Assembly (NCBI RefSeq): GCF_031755915.1
Contig: NC_083389.1
Location: 2,658,001 to 2,722,000 of the forward strand
DNA length: 64,000 bases
Source of the DNA: Ziziphus jujuba
Taxonomy: Eukaryota > Streptophyta > Magnoliopsida > Rosales > Rhamnaceae
Direction: 5' to 3'
Part shown: piece after piece, positions 33,025 to 45,298 of the stretch
Position numbering within the stretch: position 1 is the first letter of the stretch
Layout: every line of letters starts with the position of its first letter
Notes under the pieces: model-generated
The model's input: only the letters and a program-made list of their open reading frames with translations
Databases searched by the model: none
Told to the model about the DNA's origin: nothing
Translations under genes and position numbers: made by a program

Positions 33025-34695
33025 CACGGTTTGGGGGTGTTTCCAAAAGTGGAAGATCAATTCCAAGTGGCTGGAGAAACAATCCTACCTATGAAAGCAA
33101 GCCAAAGCCGAAGGTGGGAGAAGAAAGCACTAATCAGCCAAAAAGGGAGCCTAAAGACGAATCTATCCAAGAAAATAAAAATGAGGTAAAATCTGACCCT
33201 AAACCTTCAAGATCAAGAGATATTATTTGTTTTAAGTGCCAGGGATGAGGACACATCGCTAGCCAATGCCTGAATAGAATGATCATGGTGTTGAAGGGTA
33301 ATGGTTAGTTAGAATTGGAAAGTGAATAAAGTAGTGATGAAACCGAGTAAGAGGAGGAGGAAGAGCTTAAAGGTGAGGCCGAAACTTTGAATGCTTCCCA
33401 TGCTAAATTAAGCTTGGTTTCTAGGAGAGTGCTGGCTGCATAAAAAGATGAGGATGAAATTCAAAGAGAGAACATCTTCCACACCTGATGTGAAATCCAA
33501 GATAAGATTTGTAGTATGATTATTGATTGTGGTTGATAAATTAGGCTTAACAACTATTAAACATATAGAACCATATAGGTGAGATGAAAGTTAATAAATA
33601 AGCCAAAGTAAAATTCAGCATTGATAGATATGTGGATGTGGTTTTGTGTGACGTTGTGCCTATCCATGCGAGACATATTTTACTTGGTAGGCCTTGGCAA
33701 TATGATAGAGATGTTGTTCATTATGGTAGAAAGAATAGTATTGTTTTTAGATTTAAAGGTAAAAAGGTCCATATGGAGGCATTAACTCATAAAGAGGTGT
33801 ACAAAGATCAAATATAAATATAACAAAGGAGGGTGGCCGAACAACTCAAGGAGAGAACTAGAATGGCCCCCACAACAACAACACCCATCCAAGGAGTCCA
33901 AGTCGTGCAATACAAACTAGGTAAGTGCTCTAAGACTCAAATTGAGTGGAAAAATCATGAGAAAGCTGAATGTGGAGTGAAAAAAATGGAGAAACCCAAG
34001 AGCCATTGTGAGAAACCTGAGAGAGAGGGAAGTTGTGTGGTGGCCGAGAGAGAGAAAGAAAAAGAAAGAAAAGAAAGGTAAAATAAAAATTTTTATTTCA
34101 GTTTTGGTGATGTTAATAAAGTAATTTTGAATAAGAAATCATTGCTGATTATAATTTATAAAGATGTTTATTTAAAGATGTTTTGTTTGTATAGAACTTT
34201 ATCTGCATTGTTAAGAGCTTTACTTAGTGGAAATTTGAAAATTTGGGAAAGATTGTTTTCTACTATTAAGTGTGATTTTTGCCAAAATGAGCTTGTGTTT
34301 CTAGTATTTGTTGTGATAGTAACCCAAGAGAATTTGTTTGGTTACATTTAAGAAAGGAGAGATTTCCCAAGCAAAGAATGTCCAAGCATATGCCATGTGG
34401 GGATGGTCCTTTCCAAGTCTTGGAGCGGAATAATGAAAATGCCTACAAGCTTAATTTATCGGGTGAGCATAATGATAGTGCTACATTTAATGTCACTGAT
34501 TTATCTACTTTTGCTGCAAGTGATGACTTTGATATGACGGCAAATCCCTTTCAAGAGGAGGGGAATGATGTGAATAAGCCCGTGCCCGCACAACCGACAA
34601 CTCGCTGGGGTGCTGATCCGATACGGATGAAGACGGGGCCGATCATTGGGGCTCAAGCTAAGAGTTTTAGGGAAAAACTTGCTGCATTTATCTAG
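33025..34695 (+). pseudogene. element F gag end, protease remnant and chimeric tail
   Basis: Reads [20 protein letters not shown], then the zinc knuckle CFKCQG-stop-GHIASQC (33228-33269, one Gly codon is TGA). The protease has lost its active site: MIID is followed directly by VVDKLGL near 33524, so DSG is gone. It continues with GRPWQYDRDVVHYGRKNSIV, a Lys/Glu linker, one FYFSFGDVNKVI module, and the scrambled tail ([17 protein letters not shown], then KCDFCQNELVF, then integrase C-terminal residues after a frame break near 34325). A TAG at 34693 ends the LTR-encoded tail early. Confidence 0.85.
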
Positions 34696-35689
34696 GGAGT
34701 AATTCATACTCAAGAGGGCTGTCCATACCTAAAGATCCAAGACTTGTTTTGAGCATACAGGTGGTGGAAGTCGATACGAACCCGCATAGCGGTTTTGGTG
34801 CATTTATGGAGTTTAAGCAGCATGAAATGATTCCAATGCTTCATGAATTCAATACATATGTCTAAGAGGTCATGGAATCAAGTCAAGATAGAATCAAAGG
34901 AATCCAAAAAGGACTTGTACGGACAGCATCTCAATTTAGCAAAAAATGTGTTGTTTAGCCGCTGACTTTGACTTTTCTTCTTGTTTGACTTATTCCAATC
35001 AAGGGGCAACGTGTGGGGATCATTATTAATCATATTTTTCATCCTAAATGGCATATGGAAGCTGATTTGGAGCCAAAACAAGCTTGAGATTGGTCAAAGA
35101 TACCTTAGTAGTCAAACTAGTCAACTAGTTTCCTAATTTGATTTTGACTTTTTGTTTTAGGAAATTAGTCTTTTATTTGGTTTCAATTTATTTATTTTCT
35201 GGACAAATCAACTTAGGAAAGTTATTATTTTATTATTTTCATTGTAAACTAATTAATTCCTAATTCAAAATAAAGGAATTAATTAATCCAAATTAGATTA
35301 GGAAAGGAGGTGAATTTCGGCCAAGCTAGGTTTCCTATTCTTTGGTAGCTGGTTTTACCTATTGTAATTAGGGTTAAATTTGTTTTCTTTTAGCCTATAA
35401 AAGGGTTTGTTTTTCAAGAAGAACACACCATTAATAATATTCAAAATTTATTTTGTGAGATTGAATTTCTTCTTGTTCTTTTGAACACCTAAAACACCAT
35501 TAGAGAGTGAGTGTTTTAGTTTTGACTTATCAATAGGACTTCCATCACCTATTGTGGCATCTTCATTATACACCAAGGCCTCTAATCACAGGTTGGTAAG
35601 GGTTCAAGGTGACCATTAGTACTTGAACATAATTAGATCCGATCTAATATAATACAGGTTTAGGAGCAGGTCGTCCTAGGTTCGTATCA
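34566..35689 (+). repeat. element F 3' LTR (1124 bp)
   Basis: Begins TGATGTGAATAAGCCC after the tract AAGAGGAGGGGAA and ends TTCGTATCA. Conserved LTR boxes are present. Confidence 0.92.
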
Positions 35690-35767
35690 ATGATTTTTCT
35701 ATCTATCAATAACTGCATGCATTGCACGGTGGATGTGAAGAAGTAGACCATTATCTTGGCAATAATG
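35690..35767 (-). pseudogene. rbcL: plastid rbcL fragment (78 bp)
   Basis: The minus strand reads [20 protein letters not shown], then a stop where Gln is expected, which is the segment of the Rubisco large subunit around residues 290-305. It is joined without a spacer to ycf2 at about 35768. In plastid genomes rbcL is tens of kilobases from this part of ycf2, so the joint is a rearrangement made before or during integration. Confidence 0.85.
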
Positions 35768-38700
35768 GTCTAAAAAAGTATCTAAAAATATCAAATTTAA
35801 ATATTTGTATCCTGTTAAAGTAAGGAACCATGGCATATATGTCTGAAATAGATTCCTTTTTGAGAGAGTTGAAAAAGTACTATCTCGTTGAAAGGTTCTA
35901 TACATCCACCCTTTCTCAAGGCATTTCTTTAGACAAAGACCCCGTTTTTTCCTCTTTTTGGATGGTAAATATTTCTCAGAACATGGAGTGTGATTCAAAC
36001 CCATGTTTGAATTGAAATTGAGATACTGATGCAAGTTCTTCCATTATGAATTAGACAGATTCATATCTAAAAGAGGTTGACAATAAGTTCTTTTAAGATT
36101 GACTATTTGTCCCTCTGTTATAAGTGTTCCAGAAATGTTTTCGATCGAGTAAATACCTCTACGAACGAATGGATCGGATCAAATTGGAAAATGGAATGAG
36201 TCAATCATCCACTTTGGTATCTTATTGAACAAAAATGGTGATATTGTTGCTCCATTGATCAAGAATTTCGCTTTATGGGAAGTATCATGATCATCCAATA
36301 TGAAGGGTTTCCATTTTTTCAAATGAACGATTTGAAGACCTATTAATTCTAATAATTGATTGCAGAGTTGATCATTCGAACCTTTCAATTCATAGATGTG
36401 GATCTCGGACCTATGGATGGGGATACTCCCAAAACTCACAAAGAAAAAAGGAAGTGAGTTAGACAAAAAGAGAAGAAACTTAAACAAAAAAAGAAGTAAC
36501 TTGGACAAAAAGAAATGAAGTGACTTAGTCAAATCTTTTTTGTCGATAATCTTAGACCAATCAATCGAATATTGATTAATACGTAATTAATCGAACACTA
36601 CTTGAAAATGAAAATGGCTCTGCTACTAAAAAATGAAATGTTCCAAATGTTCTTGTAAATTCTTACTCTCATTGGACCATTTGTATCTAAATGCATTAGG
36701 ATCCCGATTCATGGATCTCTCAGTTTGAGAAATAAAAATAAGAGGATGGAACCATTTCTTCTAACTCTTGTTCAAATTTGATAAATGTTGGTTGATCGTA
36801 TATTTCATTATAGTCCTACGATTCAGAGTATCATTTCCTATGTACCCATAGGTGCTATATTGGATTTGAATTAGATTTCGGATCAATCGATATTGATTGA
36901 CTGCCTCCATTATGTTATTGCTAGCAAATACCACTATTTTTGGTTTTGTATCTTCCAATCATTCCCATAGGAGGTCAGAACTTATTGTTTTCTGATCCTT
37001 CAATAAAAAGATTCATTTTCTACATAAAAAGTAGGAGGTAGAACCAATAAAGATTTCCTTTTCGATTCATCCCTGGAGTTGAATACCTCATTCAAGAATT
37101 GTTTTTTATCCAATCTGTAAGAATCAATAGAAAAGGCAAATCCCTTATGATACACCATATCCGGCTCGGTTATTGATAGAGTGAATAGATCTGCCATTTC
37201 TTGAACTTTTGATTCAAAATCGTGGTATAACATGTATCCCCCCCTGTTTCGGTCATGGAATAGATGAAATAAATCAAAAAATGGACTTTTGTTGAAGAAT
37301 GAAATCTTATTGGAATTATCTAATTCATCCTTTGGAACCATATCACATCCCGGATCCGATGAAATCGGATGAATTGAGATGATATTTTGTAAATACATAA
37401 TTATCTTGAATATATTAACTATTTCATTATTTTCCAAATGCCTGTAAAGGACAAAAGAAACATCTTGCTCTTTCTTTAACAATTTATGATCTCTAGTGGA
37501 CCTCTCCGTAGGATTCGAACCCAGATGAAGTTCTGACCATCTATCAAAGAAAAAAAGAACGAATGGATCTTGTAAGATTCCTAAGAAATTCTTTGATTTC
37601 TTCTGGAAGCAAATGATTATTAATCTGCTTCTCACGTTCCGTGAATACCTGGGACATTGAGGAATATCCCAAAAGGCATTTAGGGAATCGGTCTGATTCT
37701 ATCTCTGTTCGTTCCGTTTGAATAAAGGAAGGATCCCAAAGAATCGATTTTATTTTAGTTGTTGAATCTGTCTTTGATTGATCAATGTGTGATATTCTGA
37801 ATCCTCACTACTAATGGAATCGAAATGATCTCTGGACCGATCGGAAGATCATTTCAATTGGCTAGAATCCATTACTTAAACAAAATTGGATCTTGTGGAA
37901 TCATATTGAATATTTGACAATACATTCTGTACCTTGCTAAAAAATCGATCCTTGTTTACCAAACACTTGGTATCTAACCAAATCCAACTCTCTCTCGATA
38001 TGTTCCTCAAAAAATCCAATTCGTGCGGATTCCTCCCCTAACTAAAGAATAGATCTTGGTGGAATTGCCACATATGAAATTGAGCACAATTTTGCAAAGA
38101 AATAGCTCACTTGTTTCTCGAGAAGAGATGGGAAACATGCTCAATATCATTTGATTGAATAGTTGACCCAACTCCTTGTTCTTTGAAGAAACCCTCCGCT
38201 TCAATTGGTATTTTTTCACAAAAAGTAAACATGAGATAACAAATCCAGTCTTTCACTAAGATTTTGAATAGCTATCCCGAATTCAAGTTGATTATGTTTC
38301 GCCTCTTCCTTGAAGAAAGATGATCAAACAGTTCCCAATCGTGGTCCTTGCGGATCGGATCATCCATAGAATATACAAAAAGAAACTCCTGATATTTGAT
38401 ATCTTTCTCTTTGAATGAGATCTCAATTCCAACGACGATTTTATTGGATATCTTACAACTAGAATCCCTCTTTTTTCTAATCTAGTTCCTTAACCACTGC
38501 GAACCCTGGTTAGATTTAGGCATGATACACTTTTTAGTTGTTGGGAGAACCCAAGTACTCTCTTTCGAATCTAGGAAACAGCTCTCAGAGATCTTTTTTC
38601 CTTTTTGGGAAGATACAGGAGCGAAACAATCAACCTATTGATATTGGAAGACTCAAAATATTCTTCTAATGTATCATTTATGGGTCCAATGAAATTCATA

Positions 38701-39039
38701 GGTATAGGAAGAAAGCCTGTTAAATAGAGATTTTTTCTTTCGACCATCTTTCGATTGTTAATATGATATATAAGGACCGTTACTACAAATAGTACTACAC
38801 CCTTGATCGTGAAATATCGATTGCTTGTTGAACCCTATAAATGTGAATTATGTGAAAGTAGGATTCTCTAAATTCAGGAGACGCAGAGTTTTATAAAATG
38901 TTTTGGATGGAAAAATGTGAATGAAAGATCCCACTGAATTGAATTGGGTCCATGAATCTAAGAAATAGTGAGAGTTCTTGATCTCTCTTAATATCTCTCT
39001 TAATTTGAAAATCCAGGATTTGAATTGATGTCCTTTCAT
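35768..39039 (-). pseudogene. ycf2: plastid ycf2, 5' portion, decayed
   Basis: Starts at minus-strand ATG 39039 ([20 protein letters not shown]) and is recognisable down to 35768 ([20 protein letters not shown]), where it meets rbcL. ycf2 encodes a very large essential plastid protein of the import-motor/protease type. Roughly half the usual coding length is here. Seen: many stops and frame changes, and a deletion of several hundred bases at about 36180, where [11 protein letters not shown] joins a segment that lies much further along in other plants; a second gap of about 26 codons is near 36840 (YGYI joined to GNDTLN). Not functional. Confidence 0.92.
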
Positions 39040-39126
39040 TGAGTCCTCCTAAATTGCATTGATTTATCCTGAAGATTTCATTTGAATTTGAATTTGGTTA
39101 TTCACCATGTACGAGGATCCCCGCAA

Positions 39127-39200
39127 GCATCCATGGCTGAATGGTTAAAGTGCCCAACTCATAATTGGTGAATTCGTAGGTTGAATTCCTACTGGATGCA
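39127..39200 (+). pseudogene. trnI-CAU: plastid trnI-CAU, decayed copy
   Basis: 74 bases beginning GCATCCATGGCTGAATGG and ending CTACTGGATGCA, with the CAT anticodon in CTCATAA. Compared with the plastid gene it has changes to AAGTG and GGTGAA in the D-arm/anticodon-arm regions and GGTTGAA in the T-loop, so folding is probably impaired. In plastids this tRNA carries a lysidine-modified anticodon and reads AUA. It lies between ycf2 and rpl23 as usual. Confidence 0.9.
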
Positions 39201-39370
39201 TGCCAATGGGACACTCCGATAAAATAAGTCTATTGGAATTGGCTCTATATCAATGGAATCTCATTATCCATACATAACGAATTGGTGTGGTATATTCATA
39301 TCATAACATATGAATAGTAAGAACTAGCATTCCTTTTCAGACTAAAACTCATGGGGAAGAAAATAGATTT

Positions 39371-39652
39371 ATGGATGGAATCAAATATGCAGTATTTACA
39401 GACAAAAGTGTTCGGTTATTGTTGAAAAATCAATATACTTCTAATGTCGAATCAGGATCAACTAGGACAGAAATAAAGCATTAGGTTGAACTCTTTTTTG
39501 GTGTCAAGGTAATGGCCATGAATAGTCATCGACTATAGGGAAAGGGTAGAAGAATGGGACCTACTATGGGACATACAATGCATTATAGATGTATGATCAT
39601 TACGCTTCGACTGGGTTATTCTATTCCACTTGTTAGAAAGAAAACAACTTAA
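39371..39652 (+). pseudogene. rpl23: plastid rpl23 (ribosomal protein uL23)
   Basis: [20 protein letters not shown] to the final Thr-Thr and TAA: 94 codons, the normal length with no indel. In-frame stops replace Trp after EIK-H and Pro after NSHRL. The protein would bind 23S rRNA at the exit tunnel. Confidence 0.93.
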
Positions 39653-39670
39653 ATCAAAATACTTAATAGC

Positions 39671-41179
39671 ATGACGATACATTTATACAAAACTTCTACC
39701 CCGAGCACAAGCAAAGAAGCTGTAGACAGTCAAGTGAAATCCAATCCATGAAATAATTTGATCCATGGGCAGCATCGTTATGGTAAATGTCGTAATTCCA
39801 GAGGAATCATTACCGCAGGCCATAGAGGGGGAGGTCATAAGCATGTATACCATAAAATTGATTTTCGATGGAATGAAAAAGACATATATGGTAGAATCGT
39901 AACTCTAGAATACTATCATAATCGAAATGCATACATTTGTCTCATACACTATGGGGATGGTTAGAAAATATATATTTTACATCGCAGAGGGGCTATAATT
40001 GGAGATACCATTGTTTCTGGTACAAAAGTTCCTATAAAAATGGGAAATGCCCTACCTTTGAGTGAAGTTTGAACTATTGATTTACGTAATTGGAAGTAAC
40101 CAATTAGGTTTACGACGAAACCTAGAAATTGATCATTGATCCAATTTGAATACCTCTACATGATAAACCTCAATAGAAAACTGACGAGTCATGGCAGCAA
40201 GTGATTGAGTTCAGTAGTTCCTCATATAAAATTATTGACTCTAAAGATATAGCAATATGGAGAAGACAAAATTGTTACAAGCATCGACAAAACCAGAAGC
40301 GACCCTTGTTTCAAAGAGAGGAGGACGGGTTATTCACATTTCATTTTGTGGTCAGAGATGAATTGAAAGCTAAGCATTGGTAATTCTAAGGATTCCTAAG
40401 GAGAAAAATAGAGATGTCTCCTACATTACCCGTAATATGTTAAAGTATCGATGTAATTTCATAGAGTCATTCGGTCTGAATGCTACATAAAGAACATAAG
40501 CCAGATGAAGGAACAGGAAGACCTAGGATGTAGAAGATCATAACATGAGTGATTCAGCAGATTTTGATTCCTATATATCCACTCATGTTGTACTTCATTA
40601 TATGATACATATAAGAATTATACGATATATATAAGATCCATCTGTATAGATATCATCATCTACATCCAGAAAGCTGTATGCTTCGGAAGAAGCTTGTACA
40701 GTTTGGGAAGGGGTTTTGATTAATCAAAAAGAAGAATCTACTTCAACCGATATGCCCTTAGGCACAACCATACATAACATAGAAATCACACTTGGAAAGG
40801 GATGACAATTAGCTAGAGCAGCATATGCTGTAGTGAAACTGATTGCAAAAGAAGGGAAATCGGCCACATTAAAATTACCTTATTGGGAGGTCCATTTGAC
40901 ACCCAAAAACTGCTTAGCAACTGTCGGACAAGTGGGGAATGTTGGGGTGAACAAGAAAAGTTTAGGTTGAGCCGGATCAAAATGTTGGCTAGGTAAGCAT
41001 CCTGTAGTAAGAAGAGTAGTTATGAACCCTATAGACCATCCCCATGGGATGGTGAAGGGAGGGCCCCAATTGGTAGAAAAAAACCTGCAACCCCTTAGGG
41101 TTATCTTGCACTTGGAAGAAGAAGTGGAAAAAGGAATAAATATAGTGATAATTTTATTCTTCATCACCGTAGTAAATAG
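39671..41179 (+). pseudogene. rpl2: plastid rpl2 (ribosomal protein uL2) with group II intron
   Basis: Exon 1 from ATG 39671 (MTIHLYKTSTPSTS) to about 40061 with a stop after KSNP; intron about 40062-40747; exon 2 from DMPLGTTIHNIEITLGKG to the TAG at 41177-41179. Total length is normal. Several stops, plus frame changes near 41045 (PHGMVKGG) and 41090. Product would be a 50S subunit core protein at the peptidyl-transferase centre. Confidence 0.92.
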
Positions 41180-41229
41180 AATTTGTTTCTTTGTCTTTAC
41201 CAAAAAAAAAAAAATAGGAGTAATTAATT

Positions 41230-41518
41230 GTGACATGTTCACTTAAAAAAAAATCCTTTTGTAGTGAATCATTTATTAAGAAAAATAAATATGCTTAACA
41301 TAAAAGCAGAAAAAGAAATAATAGTCACTTGGTCCCAAGCATCTACAATTATACCGACAATGATCGGGCATACTATTGCTATCCATAATGGAAAGGAGCA
41401 TTTGCCAATTTATATAATAGATCGTATGGTAGGACATAAATTGGGAGAACTTTCACCTACTCTAAGTTCTGAGGACATGCAAAAAATGATAATAGATCTC
41501 GTCGTTAATAATTTTTTA
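41230..41518 (+). pseudogene. rps19: plastid rps19 (ribosomal protein uS19)
   Basis: GTG start at 41230, common for this gene. One extra A in the run near 41247 shifts the frame. It then reads [38 protein letters not shown] and MVGHKLGE. A second shift after SPTL puts the original end (Arg-Arg-stop, TAA 41516-41518) out of frame. Confidence 0.92.
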
Positions 41519-41574
41519 ATAAATACAAAAAGTGAATATAGATACTTATTGTTCATTAGTGAGAGGTAAACCTT

Positions 41575-42087
41575 ATGAGAAATAAGAAAAAGATGGACCG
41601 ATATATAGAAGAATACGCTCTAAGTGAATTTATAGATATGTCTGCTCATAAAGTGCAAAGAGTAATTGATTAGATTCGTGGGCGTTCTTATGAAGAAGCA
41701 CTTCTTATACTCAAACTCATGCCCTATCGAGCATGGTCTCCCATTTTAAAATTGGTTTCTTTTGTAGTAGCAAATGCTAATCACAATAGAGGTTTCACCA
41801 AAGCAAAGTTAAAAATTAGTAAAGCGGAAGTCAACGAAGGCATTACTATGAAAAAATTAAAACCTCGAGCTCGAGGATGAGGTTATCCAATGAAAATACC
41901 CACTTGTTATATAATTATTGTACTGAAACATACAGCTGTACATTATTATATTGACTATTTAAAGAAAAAATTGTCTTTGAAGAATTTTAAGGTTAAAAAC
42001 AGAACATGGATGAATAAAAAAAAGAAGTACATCGATATGACCTGTCATGATATGTATAGTAGCGAGGGATTATGGGACAAAAAATAA
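41575..42087 (+). pseudogene. rpl22: plastid rpl22 (ribosomal protein uL22)
   Basis: MRNKKKMDRYIEEYALSEFI start, then [46 protein letters not shown]. The frame closes at 42085-42087, overlapping rps3 by 16 bp. Stops replace Gln near 41671 and Arg near 41878, both C-to-T type. Its presence argues against a legume plastid donor, since legume plastids lack rpl22. Confidence 0.9.
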
Positions 42088-42651
42088 ATCCACTTGGTTT
42101 TAGACTTGGTGCAACCCAAGGTCATCATTCTCTTTGGTTTACACAACCAAAAAATTATTCAGAGGATCTACAAGAAGATCAAAAAATACGAAACTGTATC
42201 AAGAATTATGTACCAAAAAAATATGAAAATATCTTCTAGTGTCGAGGGAATTTCATGTATAGAAATTCATTTTAGAAATTCAAAAATGAATCGATTTGAT
42301 TGAAGTCATAATCTATATGGGATTCCCAAAGTTATTAATATAACTTAGAAGAATCGAAGAATTACAGATGACTGTACAAAATGAACTTAATTGTGTGAAC
42401 CGAAAACTCAACATTGCTATTACAAGAATTCAAAACCCTAACGAAAACCCTAATATTCTTGTGGAATTTATAGCCGGGCAATTAAAAAATAGAGTATCAA
42501 CAGAAAAGGAATTGCACATGTCGAATGGATTAAAGAAGGAAAGGTTCCTCTACAAACCATTCGATCTAAAATTGATTACTATTCCTATACAGTTCAAACT
42601 ATTTTATGGGTATTAGGCATCAAAATTTGGATATTTACAGAAGAGGAATAG
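42072..42651 (+). pseudogene. rps3: plastid rps3 (ribosomal protein uS3) with internal deletion
   Basis: [20 protein letters not shown] start; ends with the TAG at 42649-42651. 580 bases against about 657 usually. After [11 protein letters not shown] the sequence skips to the segment that normally reads KEIA-VEWI, in another frame, so a deletion removed roughly 35-50 codons; frame changes also near 42110 and 42590. The last residues WIFTEEE are recovered in the shifted frame. Confidence 0.9.
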
Positions 42652-42809
42652 TAGGCCTTTACTTGACTTATCTTTAGTTCTATTCTGTCCATCCAGTAAT
42701 AGAATAAAAAATGACAAATTCTTTCATTCTTTTTCTCCTAACTAAACACAAAAATGAACAATTCTATAAGGTTGAATAAAAATTTGATTAATCATTTGAT
42801 ATAATTGCT
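42652..42809 (+). other. plastid rps3-rpl16 spacer
   Basis: AT-rich spacer with A-runs; nothing else seen. Confidence 0.7.
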
Positions 42810-44184
42810 ATGGTTAGTGTGTGACTCATTGGTTTTTTTAGGATTAGGATTGAAAAAAAAGAAAGAAGTACCAGCCCATAGTGTGAACTAATAACTATTA
42901 TAGAACTAATATAGATATACAACTAATATAGAACTAATAGCCAACTCATTGCTTAGCATTATCTGGATATTAAAAACTGGTTAAGATATGATATATTGAT
43001 CATATCAATGTAGCAACTGAAATCTTTTTTGCATAAACAAAAAAATAAAAAATAAAAAATAATAATATGATTTTGAGCTGTAAAGAAAAAATAAAATATG
43101 CAAATAAATGGAAGGATGAGAGAAAGAGCGAAAAAAAATTTATCAATGATATATGTTTCCAATATGTAAGGTCTATGATTCATCTCATAATGCGGAATGT
43201 AATGAAGCATTAATACCGATTGGTCTATAATTATACAAATCTTTTCATATAAAAAGAATCAAGAGCCCTAAGCCAATAAATACTGAGAGGATTGACTCGA
43301 GAACAATCAAATTTCGTTAGGGGCTCCGTTGTAGAAGTCAGACTTAACCATTAATCGAGAAGCGATGGGAACAATAGAACCTGTGAATACATAAGATTAT
43401 TTTGAAAACGAATCTTAATGATTCATCGGGTAGGATGGCGGAACGAACCAGAAACAAATTCAGTTATTCTAAAAGGTCCTGCCATAAACTAATCCTGCAA
43501 CTGAATATTGAAAGAGTAAATATCTGCCTGCAAAAATTTTGATTTTATTGGATTTCTAAATTTTAGCCGATCTGATATGCTAATAAAAAGCAAAACAAAA
43601 TAATGATTCGTTATAAGCTTATAACAAAATGACTTTATCTATACTATTATCTCTAAATGTATCTCTAAATAAAAATTATTTATAAATCGAATCCATGTTT
43701 AGTTATATATCAAAACAAGATATACAAATTTCTAATAGATTAGATGAAATTTCAACAAATCTCATGAATCAATATATTTTTTTAGTATATTATTCATTAA
43801 ATACATAAATATAAATACATAGATATTATTTTTTAATCGTTTCAGTTGCAAAAAGCTAGATGAGAAGAAACTCTCATGTCCAATTTTATAGTAAAGATGG
43901 AATTAATAAACAACCATCAACTATAACCCCAAAAGAACCAGATTCTATAAACATCATGGAGGAAGAATGAAAGGAATATCTTATCGAGGTAATCATATTT
44001 GCTTCGATAGATGTGCTCTTCAAGTGCTTGAACCTGCCTGGATCACATCTCGACAAATTGAAGCCTGTCGACGAGCAATGACACAAAATGTCCACCACGA
44101 TGGGGAAGTATGGGTACATATATTTCCAGATAAACCAGTTACAATAAGACATATAGAAACCCATATGGGCTCAGGGAAAGGATC
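42810..44184 (+). pseudogene. rpl16: plastid rpl16 (ribosomal protein uL16), exon 1, intron, most of exon 2
   Basis: The 9-base exon 1 is ATGGTTAGT at 42810 (the usual CTT is GTT). A group II intron follows (about 42819-43926), with AT-rich decay and TA-rich insertions near 43620-43850. Exon 2 begins [20 protein letters not shown] and reads [20 protein letters not shown] onward, with one stop-free stretch to GSGKGS, where element G is inserted after GGATC (44180-44184). The remainder is at 58440-58581. Confidence 0.92.
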
Positions 44185-45284
44185 TGATGTGATTCCGCCC
44201 AAGCTCGCTCAACCGATAACCCACTAGGGTGCTGACCCGACACGGATAAAGACCAAGCCAATCATAAGAGCTTAAATTATGAGATTTAAGGACAACCTGG
44301 GAGCATTTATACAGGGGGTAATCAATTCTCAACAGAGATTTTCCATACTAGAAGATACAAAGCCTATCCTAAGCATCCAAGTGGTGGAAGCGATTTTAGT
44401 GCAAATATGAACACCGAGCAGCATCAAATGGTTCCAACTCTTTATGGATTCAATACATATGTCTAATATGATATGGAATCAAGTCAAGCCAGCTTCAAAG
44501 GCATTCAAAAAGGTGTCGTACGGACAGCTTCAAATTTGGCCTATTTTTACTGTATTTTGTGCTAGCTTTATTGTATTTTCTGAGTTGGGTTTTTCTCTTT
44601 CTTCCAAGAAAGGGAAACATGTGGGACTTCATGATAAGCTTATTTGACATCATAAAATGCATATTGAAGCTGATTTGGAGCTCAAATTGGTCAAAGTCAA
44701 CTTAGACAAAAAGCTAGTATTTTAGTTTCCTAATTTGATTCTACTTTTTGTTTTAGGAAATTACCATTATCTTTTAGTTTTTATTTATTTATTTTCTAGA
44801 AAAATAAGTTTAGGAAAGTTATTATTTTATTATTTTCATTGTAAATTAAATAATTCCTAATTCAAAATAAAGAAATTAATTAATCCAAATCAGATTAGGA
44901 AAGGAGTGAGAATTTCGGCCACCATAGGAAACTACTTTGTATGGCCGGTTTTCCCTTTGTTTTTAGGGTTTTATTTCATGAATTTGTAGCCTATTTAAAG
45001 GCTTATTTTTCAATAAGAATAGATCTTGAATTTTATACAGAAAATTATTTGTGAGATTGAATTCTCTTTGTTCTTTTGAACACCTAAAACACCATTAGTA
45101 AATGAGTGTTTTAGTTTTGACTTATCAATAGGACTTCCATCACCTATTGTGGCATCTTCACTATATACCAAGGTTTCTAATCACAGGTTGGTTAGGGGTC
45201 AAGGTGATCATTAGACCCTGAACATAATTAGATCCGTGCTAATATAATACGGGTTTAGGAGCAAGTCGTCCTAGGTTCGTATCA
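44185..45284 (+). repeat. element G 5' LTR (1100 bp)
   Basis: Starts TGATGTGATTCCGCCCAAGC and ends GGTTCGTATCA. The TATTTAAAGGC box is near 44992. The tail frame has a stop early (CCACTAGGG). Confidence 0.94.
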
Positions 45285-45286
45285 TT

Positions 45287-45298
45287 TGGTATTAGAGA
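45287..45298 (+). promoter_or_regulatory. primer binding site, initiator tRNA-Met type (G), mutated
   Basis: TGGTATTAGAGA, two bases after the LTR; differs from TGGTATCAGAGC at two positions. Confidence 0.85.

Larger units (their letters stand above)
33025..35689 (+). mobile_element. Ty3/gypsy fragment F, 3' part, non-autonomous type
   Basis: Plus-strand gag end, protease remnant and chimeric pol tail followed by a full 3' LTR. It begins abruptly at about 33025 facing E' head to head, and ends at 35689 where plastid rbcL sequence begins; the five bases there are ATGAT. Confidence 0.87.
35690..44184 (+). other. nuclear plastid DNA insertion (NUPT), first block
   Basis: Gene order ycf2, trnI-CAU, rpl23, rpl2, rps19, rpl22, rps3, rpl16 is that of the plastid inverted-repeat/large-single-copy border, preceded by an unrelated rbcL scrap. 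All genes have stops or indels. The block ends inside rpl16 at GGATC, the target duplication of element G, and continues at 58440. Confidence 0.95.

Noticed and set aside
28547..35694. A single retrotransposon from E to F
   Set aside because: The two outer LTR ends point away from each other, the flanking pentamers (AGATG, ATGAT) do not match, and the inner parts are in opposite orientations.
39127..39200. Functional nuclear tRNA gene
   Set aside because: It is a decayed plastid trnI-CAU with T-loop and stem changes, and its CAU anticodon needs a plastid modification to read Ile codons.
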